From Anthostomella pinea (taxonomy: Eukaryota; Ascomycota; Sordariomycetes; Xylariales; Xylariaceae), in assembly GCA_963556695.1 (NCBI GenBank), contig CAUWAG010000004.1, positions 3,162,001 through 3,226,000 on the forward strand: DNA of 64,000 nucleotides, in the 5' to 3' direction. The position numbers and the translations under genes are program-made. This document shows, piece after piece, positions 46,453 through 55,786 of the stretch. Numbering within the stretch: position 1 is the first letter of the stretch; every line of letters begins with the position of its first letter. Under the pieces are notes generated by a model. That model saw nothing but the letters and a program-made list of their open reading frames with translations. It made no database searches and was not told the DNA's origin.

Positions 46453-48119
46453 ATGTCAGAAGACGCACTCGAAATGGTTTCTCGGAAGGGCCGCCTCGTA
46501 CATGCCCTCAGTCAAGTTACCAAAGACGGTAGCGATTTTACGAATGGCCAAGATGGGGCGCGGGAGAAACTAATAGCCAGCGCGCGCGAGCTTGTCGCCC
46601 TCGCCGAGACCCCCGTCGAGTCGCTCCTGTGGAATATCTGGTCACAGGTACGATGGCTCACGCTGCTTAGATTTATTTGGTTGCGACACTGATTAAAGTG
46701 AACATAGCCGACCCGCACCGTCGCGGCACGTATTGCTGTCGACCTCAAGTTCTTCAAAACCGCTGTCCGGGAGGGCGGTCGGCCAAAGACAGACGCTGAG
46801 CTGGCTGCTCCAACAGGAGCATCCCCTACGCTGGTCAAGCGAATCGCCAGGACGTGCGTGTCGATGCGCATGCTGGACGAGAAAGGGCCAGGCCTCTATG
46901 TGCCCAACGGCCTAACGAGCATCCTGGCGCAACCGGAATACGCGGCTGGCATTGTTTTCTGGTTCGCCTTGCCTAGCAAATCTGCAATATGAGCCGTCCT
47001 AACTTTCTGTCGCAGCTTCGACTCCGCACACCTCTCGTATTCGCAGATGCCGGCCTACCTAAGGAGCACCAACTTCCAGAACCCAGAAGACCCTGCCAAC
47101 GGGCCATTCCAGTACGCAAACAACTACGGCGGACACGCCTTTGGTTGGCTCGCCGAGCAGCCCGAAGTCTTCCAAGCCTTCCACGGGTACGTTCACGCTC
47201 TGCGGATGCATCGTCCGAGCTGGACCGATATGTACCCCGTACAGAAGCATCTGGTAGAAGGGCTCAGGCCGGAAGGCGACGCACCGGCCCTGGTCGACGT
47301 CGGTGTTGGCACAGGCCAGATTCTGGAGGATTTCAGAACGAGTGTGCCGCAATACACCGGCAGACTGGTGCTGCAGGAGCTCCCGGACGTCATCTCGGCA
47401 GCTTCGGGGCTGGGAGTTGGCATGGACTCGCGCATCGAGTGACAGACAGACGATTTTTTCTCGCCACAACCGGTCAATGGCGCGCGTGCCTACTTCAGTA
47501 AGCAACGTCTCAAGTTTCTCTTGACCTCGATGGCACGTCCAAGGCGTCTGTTCTTTTATCAAGGCGCTTTTGGTCCAGAAGAGGTCCTGAGACATAGCCC
47601 TGAATTTGAGATATTACCAGTTAGTCCTTCATGAGTAACAGCTAACACAAGTTGTTACAATGCGCTCAGTGATGCATGACTGGGCGGACGATCAGTGCCG
47701 TAATATACTCGGGCACCTCAAGGATGCCATGGAGCCAGGCTACTCCAAGATCCTCATCAGCGACTGCGTATGTGGACCGAGGTCCTCTCCTTTCCTTCAC
47801 CCTTTTCCAGCTTATTTATCCCTCAGCTGCGAAAGAGGGCAATATTTGAGTACATGTCGATATCCACCACGATGATTTTCGTCGGCGAGGAACACCACAC
47901 TGGATTGGGCCTACCGCTGACCCATGACTATAGGTGCGGGCTGACGAATATGCAGCTTGGCAACACTTGTCCCTCGACCTATTCATGATGGCCCTGGCAT
48001 CCTCCCAGGAACGTACCGAGAGCGAATGGCGCGAACTCATTGAGGGCTGTGTTCTGAAAATAGCTGGCATTTACAACAAGGGTGAGGGCAACGAGGGCCT
48101 CATTGAAGTTGTGATTTGA
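46453..48119 (+). pseudogene. SAM-dependent O-methyltransferase (COMT-like, family 2) with one in-frame TGA
   Basis: Proposed exons are 46453..46647, 46708..46961, 47016..47497, 47652..47767 and 47934..48119, together 411 codons in one continuous frame except for TGA at 47440-47442. The N-terminal winged-helix part includes LWNIWSQ|PTRTVAARIAVDL across the first junction. Typical fungal motifs follow: YLRSTNFQNPEDPANGPFQ, GGHAFGWLAEQPEVFQAFHG, the SAM loop LVDVGVGTGQ, DFFSPQPVNGARAYF just after the stop, MHDWADDQC with the catalytic-base histidine, and FMMALASSQERTESEWRELI near the end. Such enzymes usually serve secondary metabolism, but no cluster partners are visible. CGA to TGA would explain the stop. 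The fourth acceptor is uncertain because its CTAAC lies very close to the AG. The donor of intron 2 (GTTCGC) is also unusual. Confidence 0.75.
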
Positions 48120-48689
48120 GTGCCTGAGTGAGTGATTCGTGGACAAACAAGTCGTGATGACAGGCAGACAGGCTTGTGGATCCAGCTGATTCCAGCTGTC
48201 AGGTGTCTTGTCGGTTGGGCCGGATTGTTGCCCAAGGGACAAGGTACCGTTTGCACTGTATCTAGACTAAAGAGACCTTTCGGATGGGACAAGCTCTCAT
48301 CCTTCTAGACAGCAAGCAGAACATCCAGAAAACTAGTCATCGTAACCTGGTATTCTGGGCCCCTGCCAGAAGGCACAGGCTAGACCAGCTGATCCTTTAG
48401 GGTACTTTTGGCGGGGCTTAGCGGTACGGGCTGAGAAAGGTGGGCTTCGGCCCGCATAGTCGGGTCCCGCAGCGTCGCCAGGCCAATATGCTCAGGGGTC
48501 CTGGTCCAGCCGATGTAAATAGACTCTTTTTCTGACTCGAAGTTCCGAGTCACAATGAATTGTCCTGGTTCTTTCTTTTCCCACTGAGACAAGATCTGCT
48601 GCTCAAACACTACAGAAACCCTCAGCTTGGTCCATCTTCCCACCGCTCTCCAATCCGTAAGCGGCACACCCACCAACGAAACCAGGAAC
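48120..48689. other. spacer, no gene seen
   Basis: Lies between the O-methyltransferase relic and the Cys-rich gene. Short frames only. Confidence 0.5.
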
Positions 48690-49208
48690 ATGTCGTCCAC
48701 CACCACCGCCGCCAGCGCGACCCCGTCCGTCGCCTGCTCCTCCAACCTCTACGACATCCCCGTGACCGACGCAGCCTGCGCCGTGGCCTTCGGCGGCAAC
48801 CACACCGACGTCATGTCCGGGTGCTGCAAGTCGGCCGACGTGGTCAGCTACTACGACGACTGCGGGCTGTACTGCCTCGCCGCCGACCAGAGCGTCAAGG
48901 CCCTGCAGGACTGCCTGTTCGCCGGCGGCATGGCCTGGCAGTCAGTATTCTGCAACGCCGGGGTGAACGCGACCGCCACTGCCACCGACGCGTCTGTCCC
49001 GGCCACCGCGCAGGCCAGTGTTGTTTCGAGCGGCGACTCGAGCAGCTCGGATGGCGGTGACGATGGGAAGGGCGGTTCGGATTCGAGCCCTACGTCTTCT
49101 GAGGGTGCGGGCCCGAGGCTTCAGCCTGACTTTAGTGTGAGCAAGCTCGGCCTTACCATCGGCGCGCTGCTCTTCTCGGCGACGGCCCTCGGGGCTTTCC
49201 AGCTGTAA
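48690..49208 (+). CDS. Cys-rich fungal surface-type protein with a GPI-like C-terminal tail
   Basis: An intronless frame of 172 residues. The conserved core is SNLYDIPVTDAACAVAFGGNHTD followed by MSGCCKSADVVSYYDDCGLYCLA and further cysteines in QDCLF and VFCNAG. I recall close relatives in many plant-associated Sordariomycetes, where they are annotated as hypothetical or GPI-anchored. After the core comes a Ser/Thr/Gly-rich stretch that could be O-glycosylated, and the protein ends with a hydrophobic tail (LGLTIGALLFSATALGAF) like a GPI-attachment signal or single membrane helix. No N-terminal signal peptide is visible after this ATG, and no upstream in-frame ATG supplies one. The role is unknown. 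Confidence 0.75.
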   Translation: MSSTTTAASATPSVACSSNLYDIPVTDAACAVAFGGNHTDVMSGCCKSADVVSYYDDCGLYCLAADQSVKALQDCLFAGGMAWQSVFCNAGVNATATATDASVPATAQASVVSSGDSSSSDGGDDGKGGSDSSPTSSEGAGPRLQPDFSVSKLGLTIGALLFSATALGAFQL

Positions 49209-50328
49209 ATCGACGACACCGCAAACCAACGGATGCGACGAAGTGTGCCAGTCGGACGTCAGGGGCAGGGATCGTGTATATAAAAGAGCGAAGGGAGGCG
49301 CCTGGATACCACAGACGTCCTAGTGGTGTGTGACATGCGAAAGGCCTGAGGAATTCACACTGTCCTGGTTTCATGCAAGGGACAAATGGATAGCCGGCCG
49401 GCACAGCATTGGAACGGTCATATAGGGGTCATGTGAATGGCGTTTGGCAGCACTTAATTTTATGATTTTAAGATACGCCTAGGAAGGAGAAGCACCGGAC
49501 AGTTAAGGAGTTGGAGTCGTCGACTTACATGCACATATAATTCCGACGTGCGCATAACTACGTACCTGCGAACAGCGCGCCTCGATCAGTCCACTAGACC
49601 CTCGGTAATTATAATGTTAAATGGTTAAGGCCTCCTCAGAGAACTTAATTAATCAATATCTAGCAGTAGAATACCCACCCACTCTATGTCTCAAGTTGAC
49701 ACTTTCTGGCGTTTAGCCAAACTCTCCATCCATCTCAGGGAGGTGGTAGAGACACAGCTCCTGGGCCAAGTTCTAAACGCGTAAAGTCTCGCAGTGATGC
49801 AGACGTCCTATTGCGCCGTGGTGCTGGCCGCATCTGCGCTTGTCGCTTCTGTCGGCCTGGAGTGGAAGTCAGTCAGGAAGAAGCACGCTGCTGATCTGGA
49901 GGATGGGTGACAGAGTCGGGCACATTCATAGCGGTCTTGAATTATTCAATTCAAATTTCTGCTTTTCTGCCTACGCCCTGGTACGCTCGGCTATCCTTCC
50001 GACCAGCCTTGTTGTACCGGATGAGGGATGTGGCCGAGGTGCGAGCATTACATACTGGCTAGCCTTGAACCAGCCTTGATGGCTGGTGGCGTTGATGATG
50101 GCTCGTCACGATGACTGAGTAGGCTCTGCTGACCCTATAATAGAAAAGAATGTCGTGTTAGGATGACTGACTAGGCCTCGGCTGACTCTATAATACAAAA
50201 GAATGTGTACCGGTCCCCTCCATCTGAATGTTTGCAGCTCCTAGTTGTACATGTTCTACACAGCCTCAAGGCTCAGGACGCGGGCCGGCCACCTGGCCTC
50301 CTTTCTCTCTCCAGGTTCCAGACTGACC
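49209..50328. other. gap with a 52-bp tandem repeat and one micro-ORF
   Basis: A 37-codon frame at 49797-49910 (+) starts MQTSYCAVVLAASALVASVG, resembling a signal peptide. Two ~52-bp direct repeats follow at 50111-50214. No larger gene is seen. Confidence 0.4.
50111..50214. repeat. 52-bp direct repeat, two copies
   Basis: Copies begin at 50111 and 50163. Both contain ATGACTGA, then TAGGC, GCTGAC, CTATAATA and AAAAGAATGT in the same order and spacing, with scattered differences. Confidence 0.8.
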
Positions 50329-50742
50329 TCATGTGAAGCACCGGTGGGTGCCTGGCACCTTTACGGACGGGCTACAGTTAAAGCAGCCATAGAGACTGCA
50401 ATCTGCGTTATCTTCGCACGCGTTAAAGTCTTCATTACAGGCAGCACGCTGGAACAGACGGGCAGCCCGGGGCTGGCGGGCGCTGCTCATAAGGGCAGGT
50501 TCTCGGACGCCGTCGCGGTCAAGGTCGTAATAGATGTGCCCGTCGTATTCAAAGCCAACGTCATGGAGGAGCTCGCTCATAGTCTTTGCCGCTCTCTGTG
50601 CGATGTTACTTCATTGCTGCACCTCTTGTAGACCCAGTCTAGCAGCACATACCTTGCTGTTCGCGGTTGTCTCAGTGGGGTTAGCAAATGTACCAGTGGC
50701 AGCAAGTGCTAAGACAACGGCTGTTGTGAAGGTGGACTTCAT
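50329..50742 (-). CDS. small secreted six-cysteine protein, effector-like
   Basis: Proposed exons on the minus strand are 50742..50653 and 50595..50329 (118 residues; donor GTATGT, acceptor CACAG, phase 0). The signal peptide is MKSTFTTAVVLALAATGTFA, with likely cleavage before NPTETT. A central segment YDGHIYYDLDRDGVREP is followed by RQPRAARLFQR, a basic stretch where Kex2-like processing could occur. All six cysteines lie in the last 38 residues, in the order C-x7-C-x7-C-x4-C-x2-C-x13-C, suggesting three disulfides. Size, signal and cysteine content match fungal secreted effector or antimicrobial-type proteins; no family is recognised and no activity can be assigned. A TATA-like stretch (TATATTAAAG) lies upstream near 50855-50870. 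Confidence 0.75.
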
Positions 50743-51724
50743 CTCGAGAGAAGTATTGGTATTTGATGATTGGGGTTCCTAATGTATGGTGTCTGATGTT
50801 TGCGGCCCTAGAATGTGATGATGTTAAGAATGATATGGCCCGACATGGACGGGCGTCTTTAATATAGGAAGGACGCTTATTGTGATCTTGGTAGTTTAGA
50901 AGAGGCGTTGAGGCAATCGCGGACCGCTGTTGATACTGAATTTGGAGACACGGAGGCGCCGAGCATGAATATAGAATGCTGTTGCATTCATCGGGACCAA
51001 AGAACCCTGATGTCTGTCGGCTCCATTGTAATTATCATGAACAATCCATCCTCTGAATCCTGATGCAAGGAATGCTTTAGCCTTTCGTACAGCCGGCCGG
51101 GTTTTTAACTTTTGATAACCGAGCATGAAGATATAACCAACCCTTCGATGCAGCCCTCATGCCCTCATGGTCTGGATCACCGAGACATGTTCGTAACATA
51201 CTACTGTTTAACTGTCCTCTTGCCCCATGAATTTTGTTTCTATTCTTGAAATTGAGAGTCATGTTATTTGCACCTGTGACCTTAGCCAGATTCCTCATTT
51301 GCACCTTGGTGGGGTCGCCTACCACGAGAGAAGGTTTCCCATGACGTGACACCACCCTGTACCTAAAGTAGTTATGCCAAATGAGTGGCACCAGAAGTAT
51401 CTTGAGACTTCAATGTTGGCCACACATAGCCGTGGCTGAGAGATTTTCCTATGGAACGCGCCCTGGTAACTGGTTGCTCGCCGCCCATGCAAACAGCGAG
51501 TGCGATACATCGTCGCCACCTTGCAGCATGATCATAGTTAGATCTTGCAGGGTCTGGGAAAACACGATTCGGATTTGTACTTAGTACATGTCTCGTATTG
51601 TATCGTATCGTATCGTGTATGATTTTGATACTGAGTCTGCAAGCTGTGTCTAGCACGCAATCGCACGCCAACACCAGAGCGTTCAATCAATTCAAGTCCC
51701 CAACTGCTCTCTTCGAAGTTCTTG
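50743..51724. other. gap, no gene seen
   Basis: A 20-bp word identical to one at 36528 occurs at 51256. A GTATC microrepeat lies near 51595-51618. Confidence 0.5.
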
Positions 51725-52130
51725 TCTTCCTGGGCCGCCACCGAGACCCGCGATCTCGATACCCTTCCGACTCCTGCTCACGCTAACCCCAAGAAGCTGG
51801 TCGTCCTGAGCGCGCCCAGATAGGTAGGCGTTCTTGTGCATTTCGGTCTACGTGCATCGGGCATTTTATTAGGTATCCGCAGGCTGCGAAGGTTGTGACA
51901 CCTAAGATTGACCACCAGCCGATCTAGAACCGGCACCCCATGGCCTATAACTTACCTGGCGTTAAAGGAGCTTGGCTTCACCCCGTACCAGATGGTAGAG
52001 GTGCTTACTACCTACCGGCATGCGATCCAGACCATAGAGGGTGGGATGGACGCCGACCCCCAAAGTCTCTCGCTTTCCTTCTCTGCCCGATTGTTATGGA
52101 AAACCAACGGCGTAGGCTGTTTCTAAGAAC
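51725..52130 (+). pseudogene. relic of a sulfotransferase-like P-loop protein gene
   Basis: One frame (about 51725-51823) reads ANPKKLVVLSAPR and then stops. A second frame (about 51908-52120) reads SRTGTPWPITYLALKELGFT, then PYQMVEVL. Joined in the mind, these match the N-terminus of the fungal sulfotransferase-like P-loop family, in which a strand (KVVVLGLPRTG-like) leads into the phosphate-binding loop S-R-T-G-T and a helix A-L-x-x-L-G. Here the loop is divided between frames by about 90 bases that may be a former intron, and the rest of the domain is missing: nothing matches the downstream conserved blocks. It therefore looks like a truncated, decayed copy. Assignment rests on the short motif. 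Confidence 0.5.
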
Positions 52131-52608
52131 TGGTACTGTATCGTGGGAGGCTCTGACGACGCGCCGCATCGTCACTGTTCACGTCTGCGAACAACGCTTG
52201 GCTTCATACTACTAGGATGGGTGTAAATCCTTACACATGCTTCCGACCAGCGTTGGAATCCTAACAGCCTGTTTGGCTGAAGAGTGGCACCAAGAACAGT
52301 ACATGGTAACCCTTCGACCCATCCTTATCTCAAGCAGGCATGGAGCATTGTCTAAACTTGTGGCGTCGCCTTTGCTCAGCTTCCAACCTAGGCTGGACAG
52401 GTGTTACAATCGTAGTGGATTCTGCTGAGGGTTTTTGACTTGTATAAGCACAGCTTGAATTGCTACAATGAAAGTGTTCAACTCCATTACCAGTCTATAA
52501 TTGCGCCTTTTGTAAAACCATTCACCGCCACGCCCCGAACGTGGGCGCATGAGGGCGGTGTATGATACCAAAGCCCTCTGTGATGCAACCACGAGAGTCG
52601 CCCTGGCT
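52131..52608. other. gap, no gene seen
   Basis: Short frames only, between the P-loop relic and the 3' end of the secreted orphan gene. Confidence 0.5.
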
Positions 52609-53372
52609 TTACTTGCTGGGCCTCTGCATGTTATGGAATTCATACGATATCACGTCAGAGACAGGGAGCTTGTCCACGGAGTCGTAGCAATACGCCTTTA
52701 ACCCTAACTCGTTATGATGAACCATGGCCGGTGGGATCAACATCTCGCAGATGTTTCCTGGCCCCTTAAACGGATCTGTCCACCCCGGCGGCAGCTGCGA
52801 CCGTTCAGCGAATCGTAGAGTTCTCTCGAACTCGAAATTCCCGTCTTGATCTTGGACGAATTCCTTGAGCGCTTTCTCGCCACTGTTGTGCAACCTCCCC
52901 GGTATGAGCACCTTTGGAACGTCTTCCAGCTTCTTAGCATCTGCCTGGATTAAACGGTACCTGATCTGGGTAGCATTGGCCGAGGTTCAAAGTATAGTTA
53001 TCAATGCGGCTTACCATGCGTCTAGCATACAAGTAACCAAAGGTTGATTTGATAGGTATAGACCGAGGACGAGTTTAGGAATGGCCTTTTCCCGCCAGTC
53101 CTCACCATACATTTTGGACAACCTAGCTGCGCGGTACTCTTGGTCGTAGATAGGGGTTCCTTTCTTGTTTATGAGTCGTGCCTCTTCCTAATTGCCATTA
53201 GCTCACGTACTGTTTAATGGAGGAAAGACGGTCTTGCAGAAGAAGTAACTCTGTAACCCAAAGGCTTCAGGTCATTGGAATCCCGCAAATGTACAGAGAA
53301 ATATGGGGTAGGAATAGCCGAAGCAGCCACGGCGCTGGCAACGCTGATCAGGCGAATGATGTTGGAGTGCAT
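52609..53372 (-). CDS. secreted orphan protein, function unknown
   Basis: Proposed exons on the minus strand are 53372..53250, 53187..53015 and 52960..52609 (215 residues). The signal peptide is MHSNIIRLISVASAVAASA, with the mature part starting near IPTPYFSVHLRDSND. The second exon encodes EEARLINKKGTPIYDQEYRA, and the junction to exon 3 (donor GTAAGC, acceptor GATCAG) gives MLDAW|YRLIQADAKK. The body continues FVQDQDGNFEFERTLRF and ends VISYEFHNMQRPSK. The first donor is non-standard: GTTACT (used here), or a GC-AG intron ending exon 1 at 53238, either of which keeps frame. A TATATAA element lies about 130 bp upstream at 53502-53508. I recognise no family. It may be an effector-like orphan. 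Confidence 0.6.
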
Positions 53373-53750
53373 ATTGCTGGGCAGTTTGGTGGGCCAAGTG
53401 TTACTGTTGTTACTGTGGAATCTTGCTGGAAACAAGGTTGAGGGAATGTATGAACTGTTTTGCTGAGACAGTAACCTCGCAGTGAGCTGTGAATGAGGGT
53501 CTATATAAGTAATGGGGGGCACTGCATCACTTTGGGTGGCAACTCACCAAATAGAAGCCTGGAATTGCTCGTCATCGTATTCTGTAGTTAGTAGTGAGTA
53601 GTCACCGAAGGCCAGGGCTACCGCCGACATTGTGGAGTTTTACCGTCACCGACACTCGCCATCGTCTCCCATGGGGGCTACCGTGGCCGACAGTAAGCCA
53701 CGTCTCCTTAATCAACAGCGCTCGGGGAAGCGCAACCACCCTAAGGGGAC

Positions 53751-53852
53751 TTTGGAGGAGAAGTTCCAGAATGGAGTGGAGGAACTTGTCGTTTATCTTT
53801 AGCTCCCCGTATTAAAATTTGGAAGAGAAGTTCCAGAACGAAGTGGACGAAC
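53751..53852. repeat. two ~35-bp direct repeats 67 bp apart
   Basis: 53751-53785 and 53818-53852 match at about 31 of 35 positions around the shared core GAGAAGTTCCAGAA. Confidence 0.8.
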
Positions 53853-54247
53853 GAAACGGCACCCCCGACTCTTCCTACGACCCCCCTTAATTCTGCGATC
53901 TGATTAGTACGAAGGCTCTTCGGTGAGGAGGCTTACGTGACCTGTGGCAATCCTAATGGCGGCGGACTTGATCTGACCAACTCAACTACTGTGGGCCCGT
54001 CCCCCTTGGAAGTTGGCTGTCGTGGCGCAGATAAAGAGGCAAAAAAGGAGGTGAAGCAACTGTTGCTCGAGCAGTACAGTGCAGGTAATATCACTACGGT
54101 AGCGCTCTGGCTATGCCGATACCAGTATTATTCCTCTAGACACACAATCTGTATCTTCTGTGAGATTTCAAAGTGTTCTAGTATTAGAAGGGAAGAGAAG
54201 AAGATCTCTGGGAGAGAAGCCCCCAAATATATGTACAGGTGTGCCAT

Positions 54248-54313
54248 CAGGGTGACCAGATAGTCGTACGATAATGGCGCCAGGGTGACCAGATAATCAT
54301 CTGATAGTGGCGC
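54248..54313. repeat. 33-bp head-to-tail tandem repeat, two copies
   Basis: Both units start CAGGGTGACCAGATA and end with a TGGCGC block. The middle parts have diverged. Confidence 0.85.
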
Positions 54314-55786
54314 AAGGTGAATGCCATGAAGCTAAGCCTATCAGCGCATTCACCACCGAAAGCCTCAGCCTGGTACGATATCCAACATCTTCCCACAAGG
54401 CCTCTCACAGGAACGCATCGGATGAATGAGTCCACGAGTAAGTGGTGACATCGGTCAGACCCTGGACCGCCCTGTCACCACATGCCTCGCTCTATATACA
54501 CTATCATGGCAACGACACTGTGGAACACTTAGGGATAATATTCAAGTGTCCCGGCCTTAACCTGGCTTCCATGTACAACGTGCTATGGACGGGCTCAACA
54601 TAATGAACTGCTACTGGAGCTTCTGGCCAGCCCATGGCTGGGCTTGTTGATCGACCACGCCCTCACAAAACGCACCGACGCAAATGCAATATAACGGCCG
54701 CGAAGATTCTACCACAGACGTGGAGGTTGTTTGCAGCAAGCTACCTTACATTACTTAGGTACTGTCGACCTCAGTTCCGTTTGCCACCCGGGTCTGCGGA
54801 TGCCGAGGCGGTCGCCGAAAGGGGCGACTTCGCGAGCCTCTTCATACTCGCGGCGGTGTCATGCAGGAAGCCATAGAGCGGTAGCGTTGCTGATGAGAGC
54901 CTCGTTGGACTGTCGTAACGCAGAGTAGGATTGCCGGGCTGCCAGCGCAGAACACACAGCGAGTTGAGGGAGCGCGGTACGTGACGTGAGAAGGCTGGAG
55001 TCTTTCGTCGGGCAGTGGTCTTGAGCTTGTTGGGAGTTTGTGAATTCACGATACCTAAGTTTATGGACTGTACTCAACGAAAAAGGCCTAAATTATGAAG
55101 CACAGCGCAAAGTCTCGCAGCTACGGAGACCTTGGAGCTTGTGGTATGTATACCGGCACCGGTCTCTATCTACGATCACCCGGCAGTGGAAGTTAGACTC
55201 TGTGGCGTGGGCAGGCCAGTGCCAGGAGCACCAGAAGCTCGCGCTGTAGTCTATAAACTACCTTATGTAGTCGCAAGTCGAGACGTGTACGAGTAGTTCA
55301 AGACTCGATTCCCCCTTCTCGATGAGCCGGCAGCACGTGTACCTAGTTGATCAGCAAAAGCAAGGCTAGCTACTTGCCGAACAGATCCAGAAGGTATACG
55401 TCTGCAACACCTGCAGATGTCCCTCAGCCAGATTAGTATTCGGCCCTCCAAACCGAAGCCTGCTGCGCTGGTCAGCTTGAGCCTCTACTAAGTATATAAA
55501 CCCTCTCACATAAGATGATAACATGCTTGATCAAGGTGAGGTCGTCACATCCCGCGCTGTGAATCGCAGCATTCAAGGTTGTCAACACACCTGCACGGAG
55601 GGATGGGTGGGATTATTTGTCTTCACGTTGTTTGTATTTTGGGTGTACCCTGTGGTAGCAACCGAGCGGCAGTGCAACGTTCTATGTTGTCTCACTGCCA
55701 GTCACAGCAATTGCCATTTCCCCTTAAAAGACCAAATGACAGCCCGTCCATACGCCCAGTCAATGACCCATCCTGAGGAGAGATTA

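Larger units (their letters stand above)
53373..55786. other. repeat-bearing gap, no confident gene
   Basis: Holds a ~35-bp direct repeat (53751 and 53818) and a 33-bp tandem repeat (54248-54313). The remaining frames are short. It ends at the 3' end of the RACK1 gene. Confidence 0.45.

Noticed and set aside
47768..47933. Readthrough coding of the segment between the last two O-methyltransferase exons
   Set aside because: Canonical GTATGT donor and TATAG acceptor in phase 0, and the translated segment is unlike the family.
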